64,000 nt of DNA from an uncultured Methylococcaceae bacterium (lineage in GTDB: Bacteria > Pseudomonadota > Gammaproteobacteria > Methylococcales > Methylomonadaceae): NCBI GenBank assembly GCA_903928685.1, contig CAIYRS010000080.1, positions 1-64,000 of the forward strand. The letters run 5' to 3'. The notes below the pieces were generated by a model. That model searched no databases. It was not told the origin of the DNA and worked only from the letters and a program-made list of their open reading frames with translations. This document shows, piece after piece, positions 50,114-59,182 of this stretch. Every line of letters starts with the position of its first letter. The first letter of the stretch is position 1. A program made the translations under genes and the position numbers.

Positions 50114-51511
50114 TCAAAACCTATACGTCATCCAGCTGCTCACATAGTCGCTATCGCCACCACCGACGGATTTTATGGCATCACCTACCGCAAAATGGAC
50201 ATAGGTTACTGTGATGCTGGCATGGCGATCAATTTGCCAGGTAGTTAGGATGAACCATTGTGTCCCGCTATATTGCCCGCCCTTGCCTGCCGTGCCAACG
50301 AAGGCGATGTTTGGCTGGCGATAAATGGCGTCGTTAGTGTTTTCACGCCACAAAATATCCGCACCAAAATTGACGCTGATATTCTGTCGGGGTATGACGG
50401 TAATATTCGGTTGCAGATCAATAAAGTTAGCCGGGCCGATTAGTGCATTTTGGGTGAAATAAGCGCCTTTGGGAAAAAGCGCGTTAAAAGTGTTGAGTTC
50501 TTTATCATTGTTGTTTTTATCACCGCTTGCAATATCCGCCTTCAGACCGATCCGCGGTTGCAAAAGTACGTCTGTAAAGCTGTAGCCAGAGTCTGAAGCC
50601 AAGGTCCATGCGGTAATGTCGTCTTGTCCGAATGTTCCAAATTGATAAACAGCTTCGAAATTGTAATCAAAGCCTAATGATTCGCCCCAAAGTCGTGTAC
50701 CGACAGAATGGCGTTTCTCATCTGCAATACCTTGGGAAAATATCGCTCCATCTCGATTGAAACCAAGGTAATAAAGATCGGTATTCACGTTTTTTGTGAT
50801 AGGTGCTGTGCCGTAAACACCAAAAAACGCCTGTTTATAATCTGGCGCGTCATCTAACACACCCTCTTTAACGTCGACAGGATGAGTGACAAAACCAGTA
50901 AAGTTATAAGCGCCTCGGCTATAGATAGCGCGTAAGGCATCAAAACTCCGGCGTATATTCGGCCCTTCACGAGAACTAACCAAACGCTCGCTACCGAGTA
51001 ACATTTCTTGACGTCCTACCCGCAACCCCAACTTTTCCCTATCTTGAAGGGGCAGGTTAACTTCTGCAAAGGCTTGTTGAACATCAAAGTTGTCCCGATC
51101 AAGGCTAGTAACCGGGCTGGATTTACCCCAGACTTCATGATACCCAAACTGGAAAAATCCACGGAAATATTCACTGACATGTAAATCAGCATGAACCAGA
51201 GAGCGGTGCAGAAAGTAATTGTCGGAGCTTAAATGATTGGTACCTAATAAGGGATTCTTTAAAAACCCATCAAAGCGTTCGCGGATTTCGCCACCAAAAG
51301 AAAGGTAAGTAGTTGGATCATTGCCCAAAGGGATATATTTGATGGAATCATAAAAATCAGTGCGTTTGGACGGGTCGGCAAGAAATTGATAATTTTCTTC
51401 GTAGCGGGGATTGGGGGACAGCGGTGGGCGATCGTTAGCAACTGTCATTGACGCAAATGCAGCAATATTGATCGCCAAAATGCTAGTGAACGATACGCCG
51501 TATTTGTTCAT
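50114..51511 (-). CDS. Alginate-export-family outer-membrane protein
   Basis: 465-residue beta-barrel protein. A signal peptide (about 1-25, ending MTVA) is followed by LSFGGEIRERFDGFL, LGLRVGRQEMLLGSERLVSS, REGPNIRRSFDALRAIYS and a barrel ending SSWMTYRF with C-terminal Phe, all typical of the alginate_exp domain family. Members range from alginate exporters to uptake porins; no other alginate gene is present. It is the last gene of the ten-gene operon and may be the outer-membrane entry route for that pathway's substrate. Confidence 0.8.
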   Translation of the reverse strand: MNKYGVSFTSILAINIAAFASMTVANDRPPLSPNPRYEENYQFLADPSKRTDFYDSIKYIPLGNDPTTYLSFGGEIRERFDGFLKNPLLGTNHLSSDNYFLHRSLVHADLHVSEYFRGFFQFGYHEVWGKSSPVTSLDRDNFDVQQAFAEVNLPLQDREKLGLRVGRQEMLLGSERLVSSREGPNIRRSFDALRAIYSRGAYNFTGFVTHPVDVKEGVLDDAPDYKQAFFGVYGTAPITKNVNTDLYYLGFNRDGAIFSQGIADEKRHSVGTRLWGESLGFDYNFEAVYQFGTFGQDDITAWTLASDSGYSFTDVLLQPRIGLKADIASGDKNNNDKELNTFNALFPKGAYFTQNALIGPANFIDLQPNITVIPRQNISVNFGADILWRENTNDAIYRQPNIAFVGTAGKGGQYSGTQWFILTTWQIDRHASITVTYVHFAVGDAIKSVGGGDSDYVSSWMTYRF

Positions 51512-51534
51512 AGACTGCTAATTTCAAAAGCGGA

Positions 51535-51753
51535 TTAGAAACTGTCAACGTACTGTTCATGGATGGGAGTAGGTGTTCTAGCAATGGTCTTGAAAGCCAA
51601 CATATAATCCGCCGCCACAAAACCTAGCGTCATGGCGACAACTAGCAGTGCACCGACAAGATTCGGCGGTGATGGTAACGGTATGTCGAACCAGCGGCAG
51701 CAGAAACCAATGGTCAATCCAAGCACAATACCTATAAGCAACATATCCATCAA
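51535..51753 (-). CDS. XapX-domain small membrane protein
   Basis: 72 residues with two membrane segments (LLIGIVLGLTIGFCCRWFDI and LVGALLVVAMTLGFVAADYM) and the linking proline-rich PLPSPPNLVGA, the XapX signature. Function unknown; the family is often found beside small hydrolase/tautomerase operons. Its start overlaps the end of the other XapX gene by 4 bases. Confidence 0.8.
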   Translation of the reverse strand: MMDMLLIGIVLGLTIGFCCRWFDIPLPSPPNLVGALLVVAMTLGFVAADYMLAFKTIARTPTPIHEQYVDSF

Positions 51754-51986
51754 TGGTGTTCCTTAAAATCGTCACTGGGCGCCTTTCCGGTCGGGCCGCC
51801 GCAAAGATTTTTCGTGGTATGCGCTCGGTGCTTGGAAATTTTGTCGGCAAGCAAATAACCGACCGTCATTGCAAGCACGAGCAATGCACCTGGCAATACA
51901 GGCGGTGCAGGAACAGGCGCATCGGTGTAGCGGCAAAAGACGCCAATGAAGAAACCCAAAAAGATGCCGATAATGGATTTGAACAT
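51750..51986 (-). CDS. XapX-domain small membrane protein (second copy)
   Basis: 78 residues from ATG 51986, one base after the lactonase stop; a longer start at 52001 overlaps that gene. Membrane segments IIGIFLGFFIGVFCRYTDAP and LPGALLVLAMTVGYLLADKI repeat the pattern of the next gene (FCRYTDAPVPAPPVLPGALL against FCCRWFDIPLPSPPNLVGAL), so the two are a tandem duplication or a hetero-oligomeric pair. Confidence 0.8.
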   Translation of the reverse strand: MFKSIIGIFLGFFIGVFCRYTDAPVPAPPVLPGALLVLAMTVGYLLADKISKHRAHTTKNLCGGPTGKAPSDDFKEHH

Positions 51987-51987
51987 G

Positions 51988-52923
51988 CTACTTACCCGCA
52001 ATTTTTGAGCGAATTTTGAAAATCTTATCCTTCGCGGTAATCAGCACATCTTTATGGTCAGCCCCTCCAAATGCTAGATTTGCCACATGCTCGGCCCCAA
52101 TAGGGAAACTACATGCAAGCTTACCTTTAGGCGTAAAAATACCCAGTGATTTTGAACCAGCAGCCCAAACGTTGCCCTGATTATCAATTTTTAAACCATC
52201 TGCAATCGGATGTGCGCCTGCGGCAGCGGGTATCTCGCCAAATATTTTCCCCTTATCCAGCTTACCGTTCCTGAGCTTTTTATAACTATAAAGTTTATAG
52301 GTGGCGGAATCTGACACGATTAAGGCGCGGCCATTTGGCGTTAACGCCAAGCCATTGGGTTTGCCCAGATTGCTTATCATGAGCGTAAGTTTGCCATCCT
52401 TATAGCGATACACTCCTTGCACAGGTTGTTCTGGAGTGGCTTGTTCAGGGCCATAACCCGTAATGCCAAAATCAGGATCGGAAAACCAAATAGCGCCATC
52501 TTTGGCTACGATAATGTCATTGGGGCTATTCAGTTTTTTGTCGTTATAAAAAGCGATGAGTGTCGAGGTTTTGCCATCCTTGGGCGTAGCTGCAACGGTA
52601 CGGTTGTGGCGTGCGGTGTAGCGAGTGCCGTCAGCCGTGAAGGTGTTGCCGTTGCTATATTCGGAAGGAGATTGAAAGACCTCCGTTGTGTTATTGGCAT
52701 TCAATTTATAGAGAGTGTTTTTAGGTACATCACTGAAAATAAAATAGCCATCAGGATGCCATGCAGGACCTTCGGTAAAAACAAAACCTTTGGCAATGGG
52801 TTGCTGAACTTCGGTTGCTTCAATATATTTTGTGCAACTTGTCGGAATGGCTGGTGCAGCGAAAGCAGGCATGGAAATAGCCAAAACAGCGAGCGTTGAG
52901 GTGGTGATGAATGGTTTCATCAT
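51988..52923 (-). CDS. SMP-30/gluconolactonase-family protein, exported
   Basis: 311 residues with a signal peptide (LAVLAISMPAFA), then a six-bladed propeller. Family metal-site motifs are visible: FTEGPAWHPDG (Glu), KLNSPNDIIVAKDGAIWFSD (Asn, Asp) and LIVSDSATYKLY (Asp). Likely hydrolyses a lactone in the periplasm. ATGA overlap with the DUF1275 gene upstream and one-base gap to XapX downstream place it firmly in the operon. Substrate unknown. Confidence 0.85.
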   Translation of the reverse strand: MMKPFITTSTLAVLAISMPAFAAPAIPTSCTKYIEATEVQQPIAKGFVFTEGPAWHPDGYFIFSDVPKNTLYKLNANNTTEVFQSPSEYSNGNTFTADGTRYTARHNRTVAATPKDGKTSTLIAFYNDKKLNSPNDIIVAKDGAIWFSDPDFGITGYGPEQATPEQPVQGVYRYKDGKLTLMISNLGKPNGLALTPNGRALIVSDSATYKLYSYKKLRNGKLDKGKIFGEIPAAAGAHPIADGLKIDNQGNVWAAGSKSLGIFTPKGKLACSFPIGAEHVANLAFGGADHKDVLITAKDKIFKIRSKIAGK

Positions 52924-53567
52924 ACGGTTTCTCCTTTGTGGTTTTGCATCTCAAATATGGCCAAAATTACCATTAAAATTCCTGGAATTGAGACACTTGC
53001 AAGCCCTAATTGCTGGTTGATAAACCCTGCGCTAATACAGCCAGTGGCAAAACATAGCATCATCCTACCCGTCATCGGTTTGGCGGCTGGAGTCTTACTG
53101 GGTAATGTCGCCAAGCCGAAAATTCTCTCGACAAAACCTGCTGACCAATTCATCACCGTGCCAGTCATCACTGTTGTCATTGGGCCTGGCAGATAGCGGT
53201 GCAATGAGTTTTGCAAGCCCATCGCCATCACGAGTGTTAAAACCAGTAAAGAAAGCGGTACGGCATTCGGAGCGAATTGCACAATGCTTCCCACGGAAAT
53301 CAATAGCAGGGCTTGTAACCAAAATATGATTGAAATTTTTTTACTTGTGCTATAGATCACTGCACCAATTGCAACCGCTACAATGAATACCGGAAACGTC
53401 ATCAGCTTTACATAATCTTCAGTACGGAAGCCATTGGCGAGGGCGGCACCAAACAACACGAAGTTTCCCGTTACATGCGCTGCGAATAATCCTTTTGCAC
53501 TGACGAACGTTGCGGTATCAACAAATCCCGCAATGAAGGTGAGACAAAGGATGGTGAAGCGATGCAT
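52920..53567 (-). CDS. DUF1275 (YoaK-family) membrane protein
   Basis: 215 residues from ATG 53567; six membrane segments are likely. The family signature is at the start: LTFIAGFVDTATFVSAKGLF then AAHVTGNFVLFGAAL, and later MGLQNSLHRYLPGPMTTVMT and GTVMNWSAGF. The frame extends to 53639 but that part overlaps the tautomerase gene. Possibly a transporter; no function established that I can use. Confidence 0.85.
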   Translation of the reverse strand: MHRFTILCLTFIAGFVDTATFVSAKGLFAAHVTGNFVLFGAALANGFRTEDYVKLMTFPVFIVAVAIGAVIYSTSKKISIIFWLQALLLISVGSIVQFAPNAVPLSLLVLTLVMAMGLQNSLHRYLPGPMTTVMTGTVMNWSAGFVERIFGLATLPSKTPAAKPMTGRMMLCFATGCISAGFINQQLGLASVSIPGILMVILAIFEMQNHKGETV

Positions 53568-53568
53568 T

Positions 53569-53775
53569 TTATTCCGTGCTTTTTTTATTGAGATAATCTG
53601 TGGTGAGCATTCCTGCAAAACCCCAATCATCGGTTTCAATTTCTTGAATCACGATATGGATGTGTTCGGGTTTTTTGCCCAAAACACTGACAAGCGTTTG
53701 TGTCATCTCTTCAACAACTTTCCTTTTCTGTTCACGGGTTGCACCTTTGGTGATTTGAACATTGACGTAGGGCAT
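53569..53775 (-). CDS. 4-oxalocrotonate tautomerase-family protein
   Basis: 68 residues, MPYVNVQITKGATREQKRKV; removal of Met exposes the catalytic Pro, and Arg/Lys residues follow in the usual helix. HIHIVIQEIETDDWGFAGML matches the family's second half. Such enzymes isomerise enols in ring-cleavage catabolism, but the substrate here is unknown. The amidohydrolase gene ends 14 bases upstream. Confidence 0.9.
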   Translation of the reverse strand: MPYVNVQITKGATREQKRKVVEEMTQTLVSVLGKKPEHIHIVIQEIETDDWGFAGMLTTDYLNKKSTE

Positions 53776-53789
53776 AGCGATTTATCCTC

Positions 53790-55664
53790 CTAATAAGCAA
53801 AACATCCGCAACCCAGCGCCCAAGGATTTTCGAAACGAGGAAGTTTTGAATGATCAGACCCTAGCCAATGAGACAGCTTGCCATCATGGCTGTGAAGCAC
53901 ATTGTTATGGTGAGCATGACCGCAATTTGTATGCTTATGTGTCATGACGTCATTTCTATCCGTTCCCTGGTAGCCGCCAAAATGTTTCACTGGCGACCAA
54001 TCGGGTGAAACAGGCGGCAGAGGCGCATCGTGCGAAGCAAATTCATCTGCCGCATAAACAATTTTTCCACCTATCACGGTCATTACTGAAACGAGGTCTT
54101 TAATCGCTTCGTCGTTAATGTTCATGTAGTCTTGTGATAACACTGCAAAGTCGGCAAATTTCCCCACAGAAAGTGTACCCTTCACCGTTTCTTCATTGGA
54201 TTTATAGGCACTGCCTTGCGTCCAAAGCCGTAGCGCTTCTTCGCGTGAGAGCAGGTTCTTCTCGTTATACATCGCCGTACCGCCCACCGTTTTGCCCGAA
54301 GTCAGCCAGTAAAGCGATACGAACGGATTGTAACTCGCTACACGCGTCGCATCGGTGCCACCGCCGACGGGTACGCCCATTTCTAACATTTTACGGATGG
54401 GGGGCGATTGCTCGGCGGCCTCTTTGCCGTAGCGGTCAATAAAATATTCGCCCTGAAAAGCCATGCGGTGCTGCACCGCGATACCACCGCCTAATTTCTT
54501 GATCCGCTCAAGCGATTTTTCAGACACAGTTTCGGCATGGTCAAAAAACCAGCGCAGCCCAGAAAATGGAGTATCGGCATTGACGACTTCAAAGGCATCG
54601 AGTGCGCGTTCGATGGTTTCGTTATAGGTCGCGTGCAAGCGAAATGGCCAGCGATGCTCAACCAGAAAACGGATGACCTCGCTAAGCTCCCTTTCCATTG
54701 ATGCTGCCATATCGGGTCTTGGCTGAAGAAAATCCTCGAAATCTGCCGCCGAAAATACTAGCATCTCACCTGCGCCGTTGTGACGATAAAAACTATCGCC
54801 GCTATAAGGTTTCACTAACGCAGACCAATACTGGTAATCGGCTAACTCGCCCCCCTTATTTTGGGTGAACAAGTTATAGGCAATGCGTACTGTCAATTGC
54901 TGCTGAGCCTGTAGCTGCTCAATTACTTCATAATCATCTGGATAATTCTGAAAACCGCCGCCTGCATCAATACAACTGGTTACCCCAAGGCGATTCAGCT
55001 CACGCATGAAATGACGCGTGGAATTAATTTGGTCGGTCACGGGTAGCTTTGGCCCTTTTGCTAACATCGAATAAAGCAACAATGCGTTCGGTTCGGCAAT
55101 CAAGGCACCCGTTGGGTTGCCATTCGCATCACGTTCAATCCGACCGCCCGGCATATCTTGGGTGTCTTTGGTTATTCCTGCGGCACGCAAAGCTGCACCG
55201 TTAAGCAAGGCACGATCATAAAGATGGAGAATGAATACAGGCGTTTCTGGAGCAGCGGCGTTAATCTCAGCTAAAGTTGGCATCCGCTTTTCTTTGAACT
55301 GAAACTCACTCCAGCCGCCAACCACACGCACCCATTGTGGCGCTGGTGTCCTGTCGGCTTGAATTTTCAGCATGGCGAGGGCATCGCTGAGGGAGCGAAC
55401 CCCATCCCAGCGCAATTCCATATTGTAATTTAGACCGCCACGAATCAGGTGCGTATGGGAGTCATTTAGACCAGGAATGACGCGCTTGCCATTCAGGTCA
55501 ATCGTTTGCGTTCCAGCACCTGCAAACGCAAGTATTTCTTTATTCCCGCCGATTGCCAGAATCTTCCCCTCTTTAACCGCAATGGCAGTGACTTCCGGAT
55601 GATTAGCGTCTAGCGTGGTTATTTTTCCGTTAATAAAAAGACTATCCGCTTGCTGTAAAACCAT
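53790..55664 (-). CDS. Amidohydrolase family (YtcJ-like) with His/Cys-rich tail
   Basis: 624 residues. Metal motif NDSHTHLIRGG (H70, H72), later WFFDHAETVSEKSLERIKKL, AVQHRMAFQG and GGGTDATRVASYNPFVSLYW with the catalytic Asp, all typical of the YtcJ-type metal-dependent amidohydrolases. The last 60 residues are odd: THKHTNCGHAHHNNVLHSHD, then HWLGSDHSK and GCGCFAY, a His/Cys-rich tail that could bind metal. Substrate unknown. Confidence 0.88.
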   Translation of the reverse strand: MVLQQADSLFINGKITTLDANHPEVTAIAVKEGKILAIGGNKEILAFAGAGTQTIDLNGKRVIPGLNDSHTHLIRGGLNYNMELRWDGVRSLSDALAMLKIQADRTPAPQWVRVVGGWSEFQFKEKRMPTLAEINAAAPETPVFILHLYDRALLNGAALRAAGITKDTQDMPGGRIERDANGNPTGALIAEPNALLLYSMLAKGPKLPVTDQINSTRHFMRELNRLGVTSCIDAGGGFQNYPDDYEVIEQLQAQQQLTVRIAYNLFTQNKGGELADYQYWSALVKPYSGDSFYRHNGAGEMLVFSAADFEDFLQPRPDMAASMERELSEVIRFLVEHRWPFRLHATYNETIERALDAFEVVNADTPFSGLRWFFDHAETVSEKSLERIKKLGGGIAVQHRMAFQGEYFIDRYGKEAAEQSPPIRKMLEMGVPVGGGTDATRVASYNPFVSLYWLTSGKTVGGTAMYNEKNLLSREEALRLWTQGSAYKSNEETVKGTLSVGKFADFAVLSQDYMNINDEAIKDLVSVMTVIGGKIVYAADEFASHDAPLPPVSPDWSPVKHFGGYQGTDRNDVMTHKHTNCGHAHHNNVLHSHDGKLSHWLGSDHSKLPRFENPWALGCGCFAY

Positions 55665-55779
55665 AAAAATCTCCCGCGATCACGTTCTGTGTTTTGCCGC
55701 ACAACGGATATTGATGGCAATAAAAATACGCACCTCAGATGGTGAAATGAGTTTTATACTCAAAAAACCTTGCTGGAAC

Positions 55780-56433
55780 TTAAGCGCCTTCGTGCCCGCC
55801 GAACATCGCTTGGGCGTAAATAAGGCCAAGGCCGTAAGCCCCGCCGAATTTAACAGAGGTAGCAACGGTTTCGTTGTAAGTTTCGCCGCGTGCCCAGTCG
55901 CGTTGCAATTCGAGCAAATATTGCAAACTGGTCATCGGAATACAGCCCGCCTGAATCATACGTTCACAAGCACGTTCATGCGCTTCTGTGGAAACATCGC
56001 CACAAGCATCCGCAATAAAATACACTTCAAAACCTTGATCGATTGCTGAAAGTGTCGGACCAACGATGCAGACACTCGTCCACAAACCACAAACCACGAT
56101 TTTAACTTTGCCGAATTTATTGACCTTGTCAGTGATGCGGCTGTCTTCCCACGTGTTCATCGTCGTCCGGTCAATGATTTCTTCCGTTGGAAAAACATCC
56201 TTGATTTCATTAAATATCGGGCCGGAAAAGGTTTTTTCGGCAACGGTGGTTAGAATCGTTGCGACGTTGAATTCCTTGGCGGCAGATGCGACCAGACCCG
56301 CATTGTTTCGTAGATTCACCGCATCAATCGACTTGGTTGCAAACGCCATCTGCGACTGATGGTCGATCATGATGAGCGTATGGTTCGTTGGATTAATGAG
56401 GGTTTTACCTGGGGTTGGTGAGGCTTTGGTCAT
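55780..56433 (-). CDS. Isochorismatase-family hydrolase (YcaC-like)
   Basis: 217 residues, cytoplasmic cysteine hydrolase. Active-site features visible are Asp24 (LIMIDHQSQM), the EKTF segment near residue 67, and Cys122 in CGLWTSVCIVGP, matching the YcaC position. It contains the cis-peptide segment typical of the family and a C-terminal helix. It follows the SnoaL-like gene by 81 bases. Substrate not known even for YcaC itself. Confidence 0.88.
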   Translation of the reverse strand: MTKASPTPGKTLINPTNHTLIMIDHQSQMAFATKSIDAVNLRNNAGLVASAAKEFNVATILTTVAEKTFSGPIFNEIKDVFPTEEIIDRTTMNTWEDSRITDKVNKFGKVKIVVCGLWTSVCIVGPTLSAIDQGFEVYFIADACGDVSTEAHERACERMIQAGCIPMTSLQYLLELQRDWARGETYNETVATSVKFGGAYGLGLIYAQAMFGGHEGA

Positions 56434-56514
56434 AAGATTCTCCTTTTTAGCAGGAATGTAAATTCGGGCAGTTGATCGGGTGATCGATTAACAATTTGGT
56501 ACAAATATCTGATT

Positions 56515-56940
56515 TCAGTGAGACATGGGGTTTAAAGGCGAAAGATCAATGTAAATTTTATATTGGCTGACTCGCTCATCTGACTCAACGGAAAGAACAT
56601 TGACATAAGGCAGCGTAATGTCTCGCCCATCCTTCAGAAAAAATTCCGCCGTGGCTTCATAAATCAGCACATTGTCTGATTGCCATTGCTGGTGCAAAGT
56701 GTGGCGGATACCACTTCGCATCATTGCAAACATCCCAGTAATTGCCATAGAAACTGCAGCATGGCCTTGCAATTCAGGTTGGCTACCAATACGAAGTACG
56801 ATGTCGGGTGTCAGCAGAGCTAGAAATGACTCCAAATCTAGCGCTCCATCGGCAGCAAAGATTTTTTCCACAACCGGATGAGGCTCCACGTTCGTGGGTG
56901 ATATAAGATTTATAGGCATGGCTTGTAAATTACTTTCCAT
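56515..56940 (-). CDS. SnoaL/NTF2-like protein
   Basis: 141 residues forming a single NTF2-like cone (VVEKIFAADGALDLESFLAL, LTPDIVLRIGSQPELQG, AEFFLKDGRDITLPYVNVLS). Such proteins act as isomerases, hydrolases or binding partners of aromatic oxidation pathways. The start is 9 bases after the monooxygenase stop. The sequence gives no clear active-site dyad. Confidence 0.8.
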   Translation of the reverse strand: MESNLQAMPINLISPTNVEPHPVVEKIFAADGALDLESFLALLTPDIVLRIGSQPELQGHAAVSMAITGMFAMMRSGIRHTLHQQWQSDNVLIYEATAEFFLKDGRDITLPYVNVLSVESDERVSQYKIYIDLSPLNPMSH

Positions 56941-56948
56941 AAAAGAAC

Positions 56949-58607
56949 TCAGGCGAATAGCGTTTTAAGAAAGGAAAGCAGTTGGTCTTTTTGTGCAATT
57001 GGGCCGCGTGCACTAACATACGTGTCCGGTCGCAACAGATAAAATCCAGGGTTTGAAATGCCATAGCGATGATGGGTAGTATGTAGCGCATCCAGCAAGA
57101 TGTAGGGATCGGATGGCAGGTCTTGAGGGACTTGTTTATCCGCAAGAATGAGATAAGGGACAATCTTGCCGCTATAGTGGTTGGTAATTTCTGCACTGAA
57201 TGCAGCAAGTGCTTGCACGGCATCTTTTGTTTCCATTCCAGAAAATAAAAGCAGTGTCCAAGCCACATTAGCCGTCAATTCGTTAAGTGTCACCGTGGCG
57301 CTATCACTCGCTCTTACCATCGTACTATCTAGTACACGTTCACCCGGCTTGGGGCCGTTTGAACCACCAAGATTAAGGTTCAGCGGGGAATGAGGATAAA
57401 AAACTTTAAGCTCTTCCAAGGTACTACGCATAAAATCCTGTACCCGTTCATTACGGATAAGGAACGGGCCGAAGAGCCTTGTTGCTCTTTGGCGTGCTTC
57501 GCTAGGATGCAAAATGCCTTTATAGGCAAAATTAGTTCCATTGATGAGATTTTCGGCAACTGGATGCCTTTCCGAGTGGTAGCTTGCAAGAATATCCTTG
57601 TGCAGGTTGCCGTTCACCACGCCCGCGAGCTTCCAACCAAGATTAAACGCATCCTGTATACCAGTGTTCATACCTTGTCCACCAATCGGCACATGCACAT
57701 GGGCTGCATCGCCTGCGATAAACGCGCGGCCTTGGGAAAAATGGTTCGTATAGCGGTGTGATGTGCGGTAACGAGCCAACCAGATAGGGTCTGACAATTC
57801 ACAACTGTAACCAGACAAACGTTCCAAATGGTGGTGTATTTCCTCCAGTGTCGGTTCTTCGTTAGTCGCTTCAACGGCTCCGAATTGTTTGCTGGCTTCT
57901 TGTGCACCTGTAACACTGGCATCAGGAAGTGAGATAAAAACCCGCACAACGTCATCGGGAAATTCAATGACCATCATGTAGCCTTCTGCTGTCAGGAAAA
58001 GATAGGAGCGGCCTTTTGGCAACGACCATTTAATGCGGCAATCCGCCTGAATAAATTGTTCGCCGCTGTACCTTTCGCCCTCGAAAGAAAAATTCAATGT
58101 CCGCCGAATCATGCTATTGGAGCCTTCGCAACCCACCACATAACCCGCGCGAACGGTTTCCTCTTTGCCATCACTGTTACGTAGAACGGTAGTGGCACAA
58201 TCGGCAGCCAATTCAAACGATATGGCTTCGGTATTCCATTCGACATGCACCCCGTTTTCCGTCAATTGATCGAGCAGAATATGCTGTGTTCTATTCTGGC
58301 CGATAATGACCGGATGCCTAAAGGGGCTATCAATTTCGTCCAAATCCCATGAGCCAATATGCTTACCGTAGGCGTGAACGACGACTTCTTTGAGGGGCTG
58401 AGATACTTGTTGAATTTTTGCTTCTACGCCAACCTTATCGAGAACTTCTTGAGTGCGCACATGGAGGATCATCGCCTTGGAAACTTCCCGAATGCTAGGC
58501 GCTTTATCGACAATGCGTGGCGTTACTCCATGGCGTTTCAGCTCATTAGCAAGCGTCATTCCAACCGGGCCAGCGCCCAAAATCAAAACATTGGTATCGA
58601 GTGTCAT
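56949..58607 (-). CDS. FAD-dependent aromatic-type monooxygenase
   Basis: 552 residues of the PheA/TfdB/MhpA flavin hydroxylase group. FAD-binding motif GAGPVG at 11-16, YVVGCEGSNSMIRRTL in the middle, and the GD motif RAFIAGDAAHVHVPIGGQGM with NTGIQDAFNLGWKLA. A thioredoxin-like C-terminal domain (about 410-550) completes it. The enzyme should hydroxylate an aromatic or related ring with NAD(P)H. As the first gene of the operon it probably defines the pathway entry step. Confidence 0.9.
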   Translation of the reverse strand: MTLDTNVLILGAGPVGMTLANELKRHGVTPRIVDKAPSIREVSKAMILHVRTQEVLDKVGVEAKIQQVSQPLKEVVVHAYGKHIGSWDLDEIDSPFRHPVIIGQNRTQHILLDQLTENGVHVEWNTEAISFELAADCATTVLRNSDGKEETVRAGYVVGCEGSNSMIRRTLNFSFEGERYSGEQFIQADCRIKWSLPKGRSYLFLTAEGYMMVIEFPDDVVRVFISLPDASVTGAQEASKQFGAVEATNEEPTLEEIHHHLERLSGYSCELSDPIWLARYRTSHRYTNHFSQGRAFIAGDAAHVHVPIGGQGMNTGIQDAFNLGWKLAGVVNGNLHKDILASYHSERHPVAENLINGTNFAYKGILHPSEARQRATRLFGPFLIRNERVQDFMRSTLEELKVFYPHSPLNLNLGGSNGPKPGERVLDSTMVRASDSATVTLNELTANVAWTLLLFSGMETKDAVQALAAFSAEITNHYSGKIVPYLILADKQVPQDLPSDPYILLDALHTTHHRYGISNPGFYLLRPDTYVSARGPIAQKDQLLSFLKTLFA

Positions 58608-59047
58608 GCCTTGCCTCAGTGGTAGGTTTATTTAAGTAGACCTTCGTTCATATAACTGCTTTTCAGTGGCGTTTTATCTACCAAATTTGTTCAGTTGCAA
58701 ATATTTTTAATGAATTTAGGGTTTCGTTTATTACAGTCAATTTCAGCCTATTCATTTAATAAAAAATGATGCTTCGGAGTTGTTTCGTATGGCTATAATT
58801 TTGACGGAAATGTCCAGGTGCACCAGAAATCACGAAGTGTGTTTATGCTACTGCAAACTAAAACTAAGACCATTGGCAAAAGGTCTTGATCTTTCTCAGC
58901 AATTCATCAAGGAATAAAATACGGCTTAAGTCGTAGTTATTACTTTTGCATGAAGCTACAACGGACTGTAATAAGAATTACTTGGTCGAGTGGGTAACGC
59001 AACCCATTATTTAATTGCGTTTAAGCATAGGTAAAATGAGAGGAAAG
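58608..59047. other. Gene-free stretch upstream of monooxygenase operon
   Basis: No gene recognised. AT-rich sequence presumably holds the promoter of the leftward operon, but no clear operator or -10/-35 pair stands out. Confidence 0.4.
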
Positions 59048-59182
59048 CTATAACCGTTCGTGACTAACTAGTAGTTTTTCTGAGTCACGCGCAAGAGCGG
59101 TCACTGCATGGCCTTCAGCCAACGCAAATTTCAAGACATTTAAGTCAACCCGTCCGATTGCGCCAAAAACGAGTACTTTCAT
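59048..59182 (-). pseudogene. Truncated NAD(P)-binding oxidoreductase fragment
   Basis: 44 codons reading MKVLVFGAIGRVDLNVLKFA then LAEGHAVTALARDSEKLL, the N-terminal beta-alpha-beta of an NmrA/SDR-like protein; the expected GATGxxG reads GAIGRVD, so the cofactor loop is damaged. A stop follows at 59048 and the rest (150-250 residues) is missing. A decayed relative of a family often found with catabolic operons. Confidence 0.6.
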
